Source: SHZI01 sp964417725
Lineage (GTDB): Bacteria > Pseudomonadota > Gammaproteobacteria > Steroidobacterales > GCA-2729495
NCBI GenBank assembly: GCA_964417725.1
Contig: CAYQIV010000009.1
Location: 49,062-113,061, forward strand
DNA: 64,000 nucleotides
Direction of reading: 5' to 3'
A program made the translations under genes and the position numbers. A model generated the notes under the pieces. That model ran no database searches and was not told where the DNA came from. It saw only the letters and a program-made list of their open reading frames with translations. Positions 45,156-55,596 of this stretch are shown in pieces. Numbering within the stretch: the stretch's first letter is position 1; each line of letters opens with the position of its first letter.

Positions 45156-46465
45156 GCGCGCGTTGCCTGCTGCTCACGGTCCCCGATGATGGAACGCCCG
45201 CCGTTGGCGATCATGTAGGCGAATTCCTCGGCGAAATGCCTGAGGAAACTCTGCACTGGCCACGCGGCGGCATCGCCCAGTGCGCAGATCGTGTGGCCTT
45301 CGATACGGTTCGCCACCTCGACCAGCAGTTGCTGGTCCTCCGGGCGACCGTGGCCATCGATGATTCGCGTCAGCATGCGATAGAGCCAGCCGGTGCCTTC
45401 GCGGCACGGCGTGCACTGACCACAGGACTCGGCCCAATAGAAACGTGAAATGCGGCGCAACGCCCTGACCATGCAGGTCGTTTCATCCATGACGATGACC
45501 GCGCCCGTGCCGAAGGACGTGCCGATGGCCTTCAGCCCGTTGTAGTCCATCGTCGCATCGAGGATCGCCGCCGCGGGCACGACCGGCACCGAGGAACCAC
45601 CCGGGATCACCGCCTTCAGCGCCCGCCCGCCACGCACACCGCCCGCCAGATCGAGCAGGTCGCGAAAGGGAATGCCCATCGGCAATTCGAAGTTGCCCGG
45701 CCGGTTGACATGGCCGCTGACCGAGAACAGGGCGGTGCCCCCGGAAGCCTCCGGCCCCAGGCCGGCGAACCATGCCGGCCCCTTGCGCAGGATGGTCGGA
45801 ACGGAGGCAAAGGATTGCGTGTTGTTGATGGTCGTCGGCCGGCCGTAGAGACCGCAGGCCGCCGGGAATGGCGGCTTGAACCGCGGCCGGCCCGGCTTGC
45901 CCTCGAGGGATTCCAGCAGGCCCGTCTCCTCACCGCAGATATAGGCACCGGCGCCGACGAACGCATGCAGGTCGAAATCGATGCCGGAACCTTTGAGGTT
46001 GCGGCCCAGCAAGCCGGCCGCATAGGCCTCCGACAGGGCTTCCTCGAATCGCGGAACCGGCTCATCCATGAATTCACCGCGGATGTAGTTGTAGCCGACC
46101 GTCGCACCCATCGCATAGCCGCCGATGGCCATGCCCTCGATGACGGCATGCGGGTTGTAGCGCAGAATGTCGCGGTCGTGGCAGGTGCCGGGCTCGCTTT
46201 CATCGGAGTTGCACACCACGTACTTCTGGCCGGGTGCATCCTTGGGCATGAAGCCCCACTTGACGCCGGTCGGAAAGCCAGCCCCACCCCGCCCCCGGAG
46301 GCCGGCGGCCTTGACGCCTTCGATCACCTGCTCACGGGTCATGGCGCCGGCCAGGATCTTTTCCCAGACATCGTAGCCACCGAGGCGGCGGTAGGTATCG
46401 ATGCTGGCCGGGCGTTCATGGCCCAGCGTCTGGAAACACACGAGGTTCTGCGGATATTCCTTCAT
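45152..46465 (-). CDS. nuoF: NADH-quinone oxidoreductase subunit F
   Basis: This 437-residue subunit binds NADH and FMN and is where electrons enter complex I. It has the NADH/FMN stretch GLRGRGGAGFPTGVKW, GAGAYICGEETGLLESLEG, and a C-terminal 4Fe-4S motif SCGQCTPCREG. The gap to nuoE is 10 bp, and it overlaps nuoG by 4 bp. Confidence 0.97.
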   Translation of the reverse strand: MKEYPQNLVCFQTLGHERPASIDTYRRLGGYDVWEKILAGAMTREQVIEGVKAAGLRGRGGAGFPTGVKWGFMPKDAPGQKYVVCNSDESEPGTCHDRDILRYNPHAVIEGMAIGGYAMGATVGYNYIRGEFMDEPVPRFEEALSEAYAAGLLGRNLKGSGIDFDLHAFVGAGAYICGEETGLLESLEGKPGRPRFKPPFPAACGLYGRPTTINNTQSFASVPTILRKGPAWFAGLGPEASGGTALFSVSGHVNRPGNFELPMGIPFRDLLDLAGGVRGGRALKAVIPGGSSVPVVPAAAILDATMDYNGLKAIGTSFGTGAVIVMDETTCMVRALRRISRFYWAESCGQCTPCREGTGWLYRMLTRIIDGHGRPEDQQLLVEVANRIEGHTICALGDAAAWPVQSFLRHFAEEFAYMIANGGRSIIGDREQQATRA

Positions 46466-46475
46466 GGCCGCACCC

Positions 46476-46976
46476 TCATTCCAGGCCGTCGAGGATCTCG
46501 TCGATCCGCGCCGTCGTCAGGTTTTCATGATAGCGGTGGTCGACCATCATCATCGGCGCACCACAACAGGCGGCGAGGCATTCCTCTTCCTTCTTGAGGA
46601 AGATGCGCCCGTCGGCAGTCGTCTCGCCGACCTTGACGCCGAGCTTCCGCTCGACGTGGGCCAGCATTTCCTCGCCGCCGTTGAGCAGGCACGAGATGTT
46701 GGTGCAGACGGAGACGCTGTGCCGGCCGACCGGCCGTGTCTCGAACATCGAATAGAAGGCAGCCACCTCGAACACCTGGATCGCCGGGAGGCCAAGGTAG
46801 TCGGCAACGGCCTCCATGAGCGGCGCACTGAGGTGGCCGCCGTTTTCGTGCTGGGCTGCGTGCAGCGCACCGATCACGGCAGAACGCTGGCGTCCCTCCG
46901 GAAACTTGACCACCCACGCGTCGATCTCTGCCTTGAGGTGCGCCGAGAGTTGCACTTTCCGATCGTTGCCTTCCAT
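46476..46976 (-). CDS. nuoE: NADH-quinone oxidoreductase subunit E
   Basis: This 166-residue thioredoxin-like subunit holds the 2Fe-2S cluster N1a through cysteines in CTNISC and CLAACCGAP. It pairs with NuoF in the NADH-oxidising module. The ATG at 46976 has a strong GGGAGGGGG site; the much longer frame upstream overlaps nuoD and is rejected. Confidence 0.96.
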   Translation of the reverse strand: MEGNDRKVQLSAHLKAEIDAWVVKFPEGRQRSAVIGALHAAQHENGGHLSAPLMEAVADYLGLPAIQVFEVAAFYSMFETRPVGRHSVSVCTNISCLLNGGEEMLAHVERKLGVKVGETTADGRIFLKKEEECLAACCGAPMMMVDHRYHENLTTARIDEILDGLE

Positions 46977-46995
46977 GCGTCCCCCTCCCGTCGGC

Positions 46996-48246
46996 CTAAC
47001 GGTCGATCTCGCCGAAAACGATGTCCTGCGTGCCGATGACGGCAACGACGTCGGCCAGCATGTGGCCCTCGACCATCTCCGGCAGCGCGGCGAGGTGTGC
47101 AAAACCCGGCGCGCGGATCTTGACGCGATAGGGCTTGTTGGCACCATCCGACACCAGGTAGACCCCGAACTCGCCCTTCGGGTGCTCGACGGCGGCATAG
47201 GCTTCGCCCGCGGGCACGGTGTACCCCTCGGTGAAAAGCTTGAAGTGGTGGATCAGGGACTCCATGTCGCCCTTCATGGCCGCCCGCGAGGGCGGAACCA
47301 GCTTGTGGTCGTCAACCATCACCGGGCCGGGGTTGGCACGCAGCCAATCGACGCACTGGCGAATAATGTGGTTTGACTGCCGGAGTTCCTCCATGCGCAC
47401 CAGATAGCGGTCGTAGCAGTCGCCGTTGACGCCCACCGGGATGTCGAAATCGAGGTCGGCGTAGACCTCGTAGGGCTGCTTCTTGCGCAGGTCCCAGGCG
47501 ATACCCGAACCGCGCAGCATCGGCCCGGTGAAGCCGAGCTGCATGGCGCGCTCCGGGCTGACGACACCGATGTTGACCGTGCGCTGCTTCCAGATGCGGT
47601 TGTCGGTAAGCAACGTCTCGTATTCGTCGATGCGCTTCGGGAAACCTTCCGTGAAGGCTTCGACGAAATCCAGAAGGCTGCCGCGCACGGCATTGAGACG
47701 ACGGACCTCGGCCTCCGAACGCCACTTCGAGACCTGGTAAGCCGGCATGCTGTCAGGCAGGTCGCGGTAGACGCCGCCGGGCCGGTAGTAGGTGGCATGC
47801 ATGCGCGTACCCGATACCGCCTCATAGCAGTCCATGAGGTCTTCGCGCTCGCGGAAACAGTAAAGGAACATCGTCATGGCGCCGATGTCGAGGCCATGGC
47901 AGCCAAGCCACAGGAGGTGGTTCAGGATGCGCGTGATCTCGTCGAACATGACGCGGATGTACTGCGCCCGCGGCGGTGGCGTGACACCGAGCAGCTTCTC
48001 GATGGCCAGCACATAGCCGTGCTCGTTGCACATCATGGACACATAGTCGAGGCGGTCCATGTAACCGATGCTCTGGTTGTACGGCTTGCTCTCGGCCAGC
48101 TTTTCGGTAGCGCGGTGCAACAGGCCGATGTGCGGGTCCGCCTTCTGGATGACCTCGCCATCCATCTCGAGGACCAGGCGCAGCACCCCATGTGCGGCAG
48201 GGTGCTGGGGGCCGAAATTGAGCGTGAAGTTGCGGAACTCGGCCAT
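46996..48246 (-). CDS. nuoD: NADH-quinone oxidoreductase subunit D
   Basis: This 416-residue subunit is related to the large subunit of NiFe hydrogenases and forms the quinone site with NuoB. It has FGPQHPAAHGVLRLVLEMDGE split over the N-terminus (the His pair contacts quinone in known structures), IGLLHRATEKL and YVSMMCNEHGY. It is separate from NuoC, unlike the fused NuoCD of E. coli, and starts 2 nt after the nuoC stop. Confidence 0.97.
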   Translation of the reverse strand: MAEFRNFTLNFGPQHPAAHGVLRLVLEMDGEVIQKADPHIGLLHRATEKLAESKPYNQSIGYMDRLDYVSMMCNEHGYVLAIEKLLGVTPPPRAQYIRVMFDEITRILNHLLWLGCHGLDIGAMTMFLYCFREREDLMDCYEAVSGTRMHATYYRPGGVYRDLPDSMPAYQVSKWRSEAEVRRLNAVRGSLLDFVEAFTEGFPKRIDEYETLLTDNRIWKQRTVNIGVVSPERAMQLGFTGPMLRGSGIAWDLRKKQPYEVYADLDFDIPVGVNGDCYDRYLVRMEELRQSNHIIRQCVDWLRANPGPVMVDDHKLVPPSRAAMKGDMESLIHHFKLFTEGYTVPAGEAYAAVEHPKGEFGVYLVSDGANKPYRVKIRAPGFAHLAALPEMVEGHMLADVVAVIGTQDIVFGEIDR

Positions 48247-48248
48247 CG

Positions 48249-48953
48249 TCAGCTCCGGTCCCGGAGGTCTGCGTCGTAGCGGTTGTCGTCGCGGATGACG
48301 CGCGGCACCAGGGTGCGTGGCTCGATGCTGACCGGCTGATAGACGACGCGCCCCTGTGCCGGGTCGTACAGCACCTCGAGATTGCCCGACAGGGGGAAAT
48401 CCTTGCGGAACGGGTGGCCGATGAAGCCATAGTCGGTCAGCAGGCGACGCAGGTCGGCATGGCCCTCGAAGAGGATGCCGTAAAGATCGAACGCCTCGCG
48501 CTCGAACCAGTCGGCGCCAGCCCAGATGCCGGTGACCGATGGCACCACCGGCGGATTCGCAGGACCGGTATGGACGGTGACGCGCAGGCGATGGTTGCAG
48601 GCCACCGAGAGCAGGTGGTAGACGACCGCAAAGCGGCGCGGCGGGAACGGCGCGTCGGGATCGGCAAGCACCGCGGACGCGGACTGCGCACGACTGAAGC
48701 CCGTGCCGGTCGATTCCTGCGTCTGCCATTCCCCCTGCCCATAGGTGAGGTAGTCCACGCCGCAGACGTCGATGAGGGTGTCGAAGCTGAACGGGGGCTC
48801 GTCGCGCAGCGCGGTGGCGATGCGCAGCAGCTGGCCCGCGGACACCTCGACATGCACATCGCCACAGCGGGACGGCACGACGACGACGTCGTCACCAAAG
48901 CGCGCGGTGAGCGAATCGAGCAGGTGCTGACTGCGTTTACCGTAGGACATCAA
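48249..48953 (-). CDS. nuoC: NADH-quinone oxidoreductase subunit C
   Basis: This 234-residue peripheral subunit has the 30-kDa subunit signature EREAFDLYGILFEGHADLRR followed by GHPFRKDFPLSG, and it supports NuoD. Either of two adjacent ATGs (48953 or 48950) may be used; the first overlaps the nuoB stop by 4 bp. It is a stand-alone gene rather than a nuoCD fusion. Confidence 0.95.
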   Translation of the reverse strand: MMSYGKRSQHLLDSLTARFGDDVVVVPSRCGDVHVEVSAGQLLRIATALRDEPPFSFDTLIDVCGVDYLTYGQGEWQTQESTGTGFSRAQSASAVLADPDAPFPPRRFAVVYHLLSVACNHRLRVTVHTGPANPPVVPSVTGIWAGADWFEREAFDLYGILFEGHADLRRLLTDYGFIGHPFRKDFPLSGNLEVLYDPAQGRVVYQPVSIEPRTLVPRVIRDDNRYDADLRDRS

Positions 48954-49477
48954 CGGGAAATCGTGCTGGTTCGACGGATTTTTTCCTGGAGCTGCATGAT
49001 GCCGTAGATCAACGCCTCGGCCGTCGGCGGACAGCCCGGCACATAGACATCGACGGGAATGATGCGGTCACAGCCGCGTACCACGGAGTAGGAATAGTGG
49101 TAATACCCCCCGCCATTGGCACAGGAACCCATGGAAATGACCCAGCGGGGCTCCGCCATCTGGTCGTAGACCTTGCGCAGCGCCGGCGCCATCTTGTTGG
49201 TCAGCGTGCCGGCGACGATCATCACGTCGGACTGGCGGGGACTGGGCCGGAAGATGACGCCGAAGCGGTCGAGGTCATAGCGTGCGGCACCCGCCTGCAT
49301 CATCTCGACGGCACAGCAAGCCAGCCCGAAGGTCACCGGCCACAGCGATCCCGTCCTCGCCCAGTTGAGCAGGGCATCGATCCTGGCGACGACGAAGCCG
49401 CGCTGCTGCAGGATCTCCATGGCGGGATCCGGCGTCGATGGCGCGGGGCCGACTGCCTCGGCTGGGGTCAGTCCCAC
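48950..49477 (-). CDS. nuoB: NADH-quinone oxidoreductase subunit B
   Basis: This 175-residue subunit binds the terminal 4Fe-4S cluster N2, with the tandem cysteines in FGLACCAVEMM, then MGSCANGGG and VYVPGCPPTAEAL. I chose the GTG at 49477 because AAGGGGG lies 7 nt upstream, it overlaps nuoA by only 10 bp, and it gives a GLTPAEA-type N-terminus. An ATG at 49498 would overlap nuoA by 31 bp and has no ribosome site. Confidence 0.94.
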   Translation of the reverse strand: MGLTPAEAVGPAPSTPDPAMEILQQRGFVVARIDALLNWARTGSLWPVTFGLACCAVEMMQAGAARYDLDRFGVIFRPSPRQSDVMIVAGTLTNKMAPALRKVYDQMAEPRWVISMGSCANGGGYYHYSYSVVRGCDRIIPVDVYVPGCPPTAEALIYGIMQLQEKIRRTSTISR

Positions 49478-49824
49478 TCCAGGGCCCCCTTCTTCCATTC
49501 GTAGACGAAACCCACCACCAACACGGCCAGAAAGACGCCCATGGCGAGGATGCCCGTGGTGCCAACCTCATCGAGGACGATCGCCCAGGGAAACAGAAAG
49601 GCAATTTCCAGGTCGAAGACGATGAACAGGATGGCGACGAGGTAGTAGCGCACGTCGAATCGCATGCGGCTGTCCTCGAAGGCCTCGAAACCACATTCAT
49701 AGGCCGACAGTTTCTCGGCGTACTTCCGCCCGCGACCGACCAGCAGCCCAAGCCCCAGCAACACCAGGCCGACACCCGCGGCGATGCACAGGAAAACAAG
49801 CACCGGCAGATAGTTGTTCAGCAT
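49468..49824 (-). CDS. nuoA: NADH-quinone oxidoreductase subunit A
   Basis: This 118-residue, three-helix membrane subunit is the first gene of the nuo operon. YECGFEAFEDSRMRFDVRYYL is split by the conserved loop cysteine that lines the quinone site, and FDLEIAFLFPWA is diagnostic. A GGGAGG site precedes the ATG. The 88-bp gap to tRNA-Leu shows no convincing -35/-10 pair, so the operon may be read from the secG-tRNA-Leu transcript or an unrecognised promoter. Confidence 0.96.
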   Translation of the reverse strand: MLNNYLPVLVFLCIAAGVGLVLLGLGLLVGRGRKYAEKLSAYECGFEAFEDSRMRFDVRYYLVAILFIVFDLEIAFLFPWAIVLDEVGTTGILAMGVFLAVLVVGFVYEWKKGALEWD

Positions 49825-49912
49825 ACCCGGCCTCCCGGATGCGCCATGTCACCCGGCGTTTCACGCCCGCGGCCCGCGGAAGCGCCCGCCGCATGGGCTG
49901 TCTACAAAAACA

Positions 49913-49997
49913 TGGTGCCGACGGTGAGACTCGAACTCACACGGCTTGCGCCACCGCCCCCTCAAGACGGCGTGTCTACCAATTCCACCACGTCGGC
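49913..49997 (-). tRNA. leuU: tRNA-Leu (anticodon GAG)
   Basis: This 85-nt class II tRNA has a 7-bp acceptor stem (GCCGACG/CGTCGGC), an anticodon loop with GAG, a long variable arm, a GTTCGAGTC T-arm segment and an encoded CCA. It begins 14 nt after the secG stop, so it is probably co-transcribed with secG, as in E. coli secG-leuU. Confidence 0.96.
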
Positions 49998-50011
49998 TTT
50001 GTCAATCTGGA

Positions 50012-50428
50012 CTAAGGCTGTTCGGCCTCCACCGCCGGCGCCGGGACACTGATGCCCTGCGGTTGCACCGCTGCCGGCGCAGCCGGCTGCAACGCCGGCA
50101 GCGACGCGTCGCCTTCATTGCCGGCGGGCGCGATGACCGGCCCGGCAGGCGCCTCGACCACGGTATCCATCAGGCTCGTCACCGGCTTCTGCTGTCGCGC
50201 GAGGTACGCGAGGCCGAGGCTGGTGATGAAAAAGCACGCCGCCATGATCGCCGTCGTACGAGACAGAAAATTTGCCGAGCCCCGTGCACCGAACACCGTA
50301 CCGGACGCACCGGCACCAAACGCTGCACCGGCCTCGGCACCCTTGCCACGCTGGAGCATGACGAGACCGACGATCGATAAACCGATCAGGACGTGCACGA
50401 TCAGGACGAAGGTATGCAGGGTTGTCAT
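50012..50428 (-). CDS. secG: Preprotein translocase subunit SecG
   Basis: This 138-residue protein of the SecYEG channel has two helices (TFVLIVHVLIGLSIVGLVML and AACFFITSLGLAYLA). Between them is the family stretch QRGKGAEAGAAFGAGASGTVFGARG, broken here by family-typical glycines. An Ala/Pro-rich tail makes it longer than E. coli SecG (110). The ATG overlaps the tpiA stop by 4 bp; the long frame upstream is antisense-like filler inside tpiA. Confidence 0.93.
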   Translation of the reverse strand: MTTLHTFVLIVHVLIGLSIVGLVMLQRGKGAEAGAAFGAGASGTVFGARGSANFLSRTTAIMAACFFITSLGLAYLARQQKPVTSLMDTVVEAPAGPVIAPAGNEGDASLPALQPAAPAAVQPQGISVPAPAVEAEQP

Positions 50429-51195
50429 GCCGGGTCTGTCACAGCTGCCTTGCAGATATTGGCGAATTCGGCGGCATCCAGGGATGCACCCCCAATGAGT
50501 CCACCATCGATGTCTTTCATTGCGAAAAGGTCTTTCGCATTGCCCGCCTTGACGCTTCCACCGTAGAGGATGCGCAGGCCGGCCGCCATTGTAGCATCGT
50601 GCCGCGCTATCAGCGCCCGGATCGCCGCGTGGACTTCCTGCGCCTGCTGCGGAGTCGCGGTGCGGCCCGTACCTATGGCCCATACCGGTTCGTACGCGAC
50701 CAGGCTGGCGCCGAATACGTTGATTCCCGTATTGCGGATCACCGCATCCATCTGTCTCGTCACGACCGCAATGGTCTCACCTCGATCACGCTCGGCAAGC
50801 GTCTCGCCGACGCAGATGATCGGCACCAGGCCGGCGCGCGCCGCAGCGGCGGCCTTGATCGCGACGATCTCGTCGCTGTCACCGTAATGTGCACGCCTCT
50901 CCGAATGCCCGACGATGACGTACTCGCAGCCGACATCGCGCAGCATCGGCGCCGAAACCTCTCCGGTGAATGCGCCTTGGTCTTCGGTCGCGACATCCTG
51001 GCCACCGGTGGCCATGCCGGTTCCATGCAGCATGGTGGCCACGTCGGCGAGGTAGACGAAGGGCGGGCAGATGACCACGTCGGCGGGCAGCGGCGGCGGC
51101 AGTGCCCCGCACAGTGCCCGCAGCAATGCGGCGTTGGCCGCCCGACTGCCGTTGAGCTTCCAGTTTGCCGCAACCAGCGGTCGCCGTGGGGACAT
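50425..51195 (-). CDS. tpiA: Triose-phosphate isomerase
   Basis: This 256-residue TIM-barrel enzyme interconverts dihydroxyacetone phosphate and glyceraldehyde-3-phosphate. It has the N-terminal AANWKLNG with the catalytic lysine, GHSERR with the catalytic histidine, AYEPVWAIGTG with the catalytic glutamate and flexible loop, and LYGGSVKAGNA for phosphate binding. It lies 95 bp after glmM, beyond a terminator, so it probably begins a new transcript with secG. Confidence 0.97.
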   Translation of the reverse strand: MSPRRPLVAANWKLNGSRAANAALLRALCGALPPPLPADVVICPPFVYLADVATMLHGTGMATGGQDVATEDQGAFTGEVSAPMLRDVGCEYVIVGHSERRAHYGDSDEIVAIKAAAAARAGLVPIICVGETLAERDRGETIAVVTRQMDAVIRNTGINVFGASLVAYEPVWAIGTGRTATPQQAQEVHAAIRALIARHDATMAAGLRILYGGSVKAGNAKDLFAMKDIDGGLIGGASLDAAEFANICKAAVTDPA

Positions 51196-51235
51196 GACAC
51201 CGGGTAACCGGACCCCGCAGGGTCGCGGTCGCGTG

Positions 51236-51265
51236 AAAAAAGACGGGGAAGGTTAGCGCCCCGTC
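51236..51265 (-). terminator. Intrinsic terminator after glmM
   Basis: On the minus strand, a 7-bp GACGGGG/CCCCGTC stem (51259-51265 with 51242-51248) and a 10-nt loop are followed by six Ts. It sits 25 nt past the glmM stop and separates the upstream housekeeping block from tpiA-secG. Confidence 0.88.
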
Positions 51266-51290
51266 ACATGGAAATCAACGCGCCGACGAC

Positions 51291-52628
51291 TCAGGCGGCG
51301 GTGGCGCTGCGCACGCTGTCGGCCAGTTCCCTGGCCAGCCGCTCGACTTCGGCATGCTCTTCGCCCTCGACCATGACACGCACCACGGGTTCGGTACCCG
51401 AAGCACGCAGCACCACGCGACCACGGCCGGCAAGATGCCGTTCGACACGCGTCACGGCCGAGCGCACCGCCGGCATCCCCATGATGTCGACGCGCTGCGG
51501 AACCCTGACGTTGAGCAGGACCTGCGGGAACCGCGGCATGCCCTCGGCCAGATCAGCCAGCGAACGCCCCGACTGCTTGACCACCGCCAGCACCTGCAGG
51601 GCGCTGATGAGCCCATCACCGGTCGTCGTCTGATCCAGGCAGAGCAGGTGCCCGGACGTTTCCCCGCCGAGCCGGCCACCGGTCTCACGGAGCATTTCAA
51701 GGACGTAACGGTCACCCACCTGGGCGCGCAGGAACTCGACACCCAGGCCACCGATGGCGCGCTCGAGACCGAAATTGCTCATCAGCGTGCCGACGACCGG
51801 GCCGTGCAGGCGCCCCGCCGCATGCCACGCCTGGGCAAGGATCCACAGGATCTGATCGCCATCGACGAGAGCACCGTTGTGATCGACCATGACCACCCGG
51901 TCGCCATCTCCGTCCAGCGCGATGCCGAGATCCGCGCGCACGCCACAGGTCGTCGTCTGCAGCAGTTCCGGGTGCATCGAGCCGCAACCATGGTTGATGT
52001 TCCTGCCGTTTGGCGAACAGCCGATGGGAATGATCTCCGCACCCAGTTCGGCCAGCACCCGCGGCCCGACCTTGTAGGCCGCACCATGCGAGCAGTCGAG
52101 CACGATCTTGAGGCCGTCGAGGCCCAGGCCGGCGGGCACCGAATCCATGCAGAAGCGCTGGTACTGGTGGAGTGCATTCTCGACCCGTCGGGCACGCCCA
52201 AGGGCGCCCGAATCGCGCGTGATCGCCGGCTCGACCAGGCGGGCCTCAATGGCCGCTTCGATCTCATCGCTGAGCTTGCTGCCTTCCCGATCGAAGAACT
52301 TGATGCCATTGTCGTAATAGGGGTTGTGCGATGCACTGATGACCACGCCGAGATCGGCCTCCATGCGCCGCGCCAGGTAGGCGATACCGGGCGTCGGCAG
52401 GGGCCCGACCAGCAGCACGTCCATCCCCGCGGCGACGAAACCGGCCTCCAGGGCCGCCTCGAACATGTAACCCGAGACGCGCGTGTCCTTGCCGATCAAC
52501 ACCCGGCCGCCGGCCGGCGCGAGGACGTGGGCCGCGGCGCTCGCCAGCCGCAGGGCAAACTCCGCAGTCATGGGGTGGTCGCCGACGCGCCCGCGTATGC
52601 CATCCGTTCCGAAGAGTTTCCTCGTCAT
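51291..52628 (-). CDS. glmM: Phosphoglucosamine mutase
   Basis: This 445-residue enzyme converts glucosamine-6-phosphate to glucosamine-1-phosphate for peptidoglycan and LPS precursors. It begins KLFGTDGIRGRVG. The phosphoserine loop is ISASHNPYYDNGIKFF, the magnesium loop is LDGDGDRV, and a C-terminal phosphate-binding RASGTEPVVRVMVE is present. The ATG overlaps the folP stop by 4 bp, as in other gammaproteobacteria. Confidence 0.97.
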   Translation of the reverse strand: MTRKLFGTDGIRGRVGDHPMTAEFALRLASAAAHVLAPAGGRVLIGKDTRVSGYMFEAALEAGFVAAGMDVLLVGPLPTPGIAYLARRMEADLGVVISASHNPYYDNGIKFFDREGSKLSDEIEAAIEARLVEPAITRDSGALGRARRVENALHQYQRFCMDSVPAGLGLDGLKIVLDCSHGAAYKVGPRVLAELGAEIIPIGCSPNGRNINHGCGSMHPELLQTTTCGVRADLGIALDGDGDRVVMVDHNGALVDGDQILWILAQAWHAAGRLHGPVVGTLMSNFGLERAIGGLGVEFLRAQVGDRYVLEMLRETGGRLGGETSGHLLCLDQTTTGDGLISALQVLAVVKQSGRSLADLAEGMPRFPQVLLNVRVPQRVDIMGMPAVRSAVTRVERHLAGRGRVVLRASGTEPVVRVMVEGEEHAEVERLARELADSVRSATAA

Positions 52629-53503
52629 GTTTCCCGACCTTGTCTGTCTTGAGATTCACCCAGCGCCACGGCGACCCTGAGCACATCGACCATCGGCGCC
52701 ACATCATGGACACGGAAGACCGTCGCACCGCGCTGCCACGCCGCCAGCGCCAGCGCGAGGCCGCCGGCGAGGCGCGCCCCCGCCGGCCGGCCCGTCAGTT
52801 CCCCGATGAGCGACTTGCGCGACAGCCCGACCACGAGCGGATGCCCTCCCGCAGCAAGGCGTCCGAGCCCTCGCAGCAATGCCAGATTATGCGCCAGCCG
52901 CTTGCCGAAGCCGAAACCCGGGTCGAGCATGAGGCGGTCGCGGGGTATCCCGGCCGCCACGCAGGCGTCCACCCGCGCAGCGAGGAATGCCGAAACCTCG
53001 GCCAGGACATCGTCATATTGCGGCGCTTGCTGCATGGTCGAAGGCTCCCCGGCCATGTGCATCAGACAAACAGGCACCGCCGCCGCCGCCGCCTCGGCCA
53101 GCGCGCCGGGCCGGCGCAGGGCGCGCACGTCATTGATCATGTCGGCGCCGGCGGCCACGGCAGCCCTCATCACCTGGGGGTCGCTGGTATCGATCGAGAT
53201 AAGGGTCTCGCTGCGCGAGCGCAGCGCCTCGATGACCGGGATGACGCGGGACAACTCCGTGGCAGTATCCACGGGCATGGCACCCGGACGGGTCGATTCA
53301 CCGCCGACATCGATGATGGCGGCACCCTCTTCCACCATCGCCATGGCGTGGTCGAGCGCCGGCCCCACGTCGCGATACTTGCCGCCATCGGAGAAGGAGT
53401 CCGGCGTGACATTGAGGATGCCCATCACCAGGCACCCCGCGGGCCCGGCGGGCACGGCACGGCGGAAGGGCATGGGCCAGGTGCCGGACGGATCAGTGCC
53501 CAC
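52625..53503 (-). CDS. folP: Dihydropteroate synthase
   Basis: This enzyme of up to 292 residues condenses pABA with dihydropterin pyrophosphate in folate synthesis and is the sulfonamide target. Motifs are VMGILNVTPDSFSDGG, IIDVGGESTRPGA, ISIDTSDPQV and LDPGFGFGKR, with VGLSRKSLIGE near the C-terminus. The start is uncertain: GTG at 53503 or ATG at 53473 (10 residues shorter, closer to E. coli in length); neither has a clear ribosome site. It lies between ftsH and glmM. Confidence 0.95.
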   Translation of the reverse strand: MGTDPSGTWPMPFRRAVPAGPAGCLVMGILNVTPDSFSDGGKYRDVGPALDHAMAMVEEGAAIIDVGGESTRPGAMPVDTATELSRVIPVIEALRSRSETLISIDTSDPQVMRAAVAAGADMINDVRALRRPGALAEAAAAAVPVCLMHMAGEPSTMQQAPQYDDVLAEVSAFLAARVDACVAAGIPRDRLMLDPGFGFGKRLAHNLALLRGLGRLAAGGHPLVVGLSRKSLIGELTGRPAGARLAGGLALALAAWQRGATVFRVHDVAPMVDVLRVAVALGESQDRQGRET

Positions 53504-53508
53504 CGGAC

Positions 53509-53538
53509 ACCGGGCCTGCAGGGGTCACCAGGCCCGGT
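53509..53538 (-). other. 10-bp hairpin between ftsH and folP
   Basis: A perfect 10-bp stem (53509-53518 with 53529-53538) and a 10-nt loop lie in the 85-bp gap between ftsH and folP. No T-run follows on the minus strand. It may act in RNA processing or reduce read-through. Confidence 0.4.
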
Positions 53539-53588
53539 ACGGGGCAGCGGGCGGCAGGGACAACACGGCGGGGGCCCCGCGGCCGGCT

Positions 53589-55535
<1,947 letters not shown>

Positions 55536-55596
55536 GATGGTGACTCCATGGGACCGGGCGGGGGGATACGGTCCTTCGATGCGTGGTTAGACCCTA

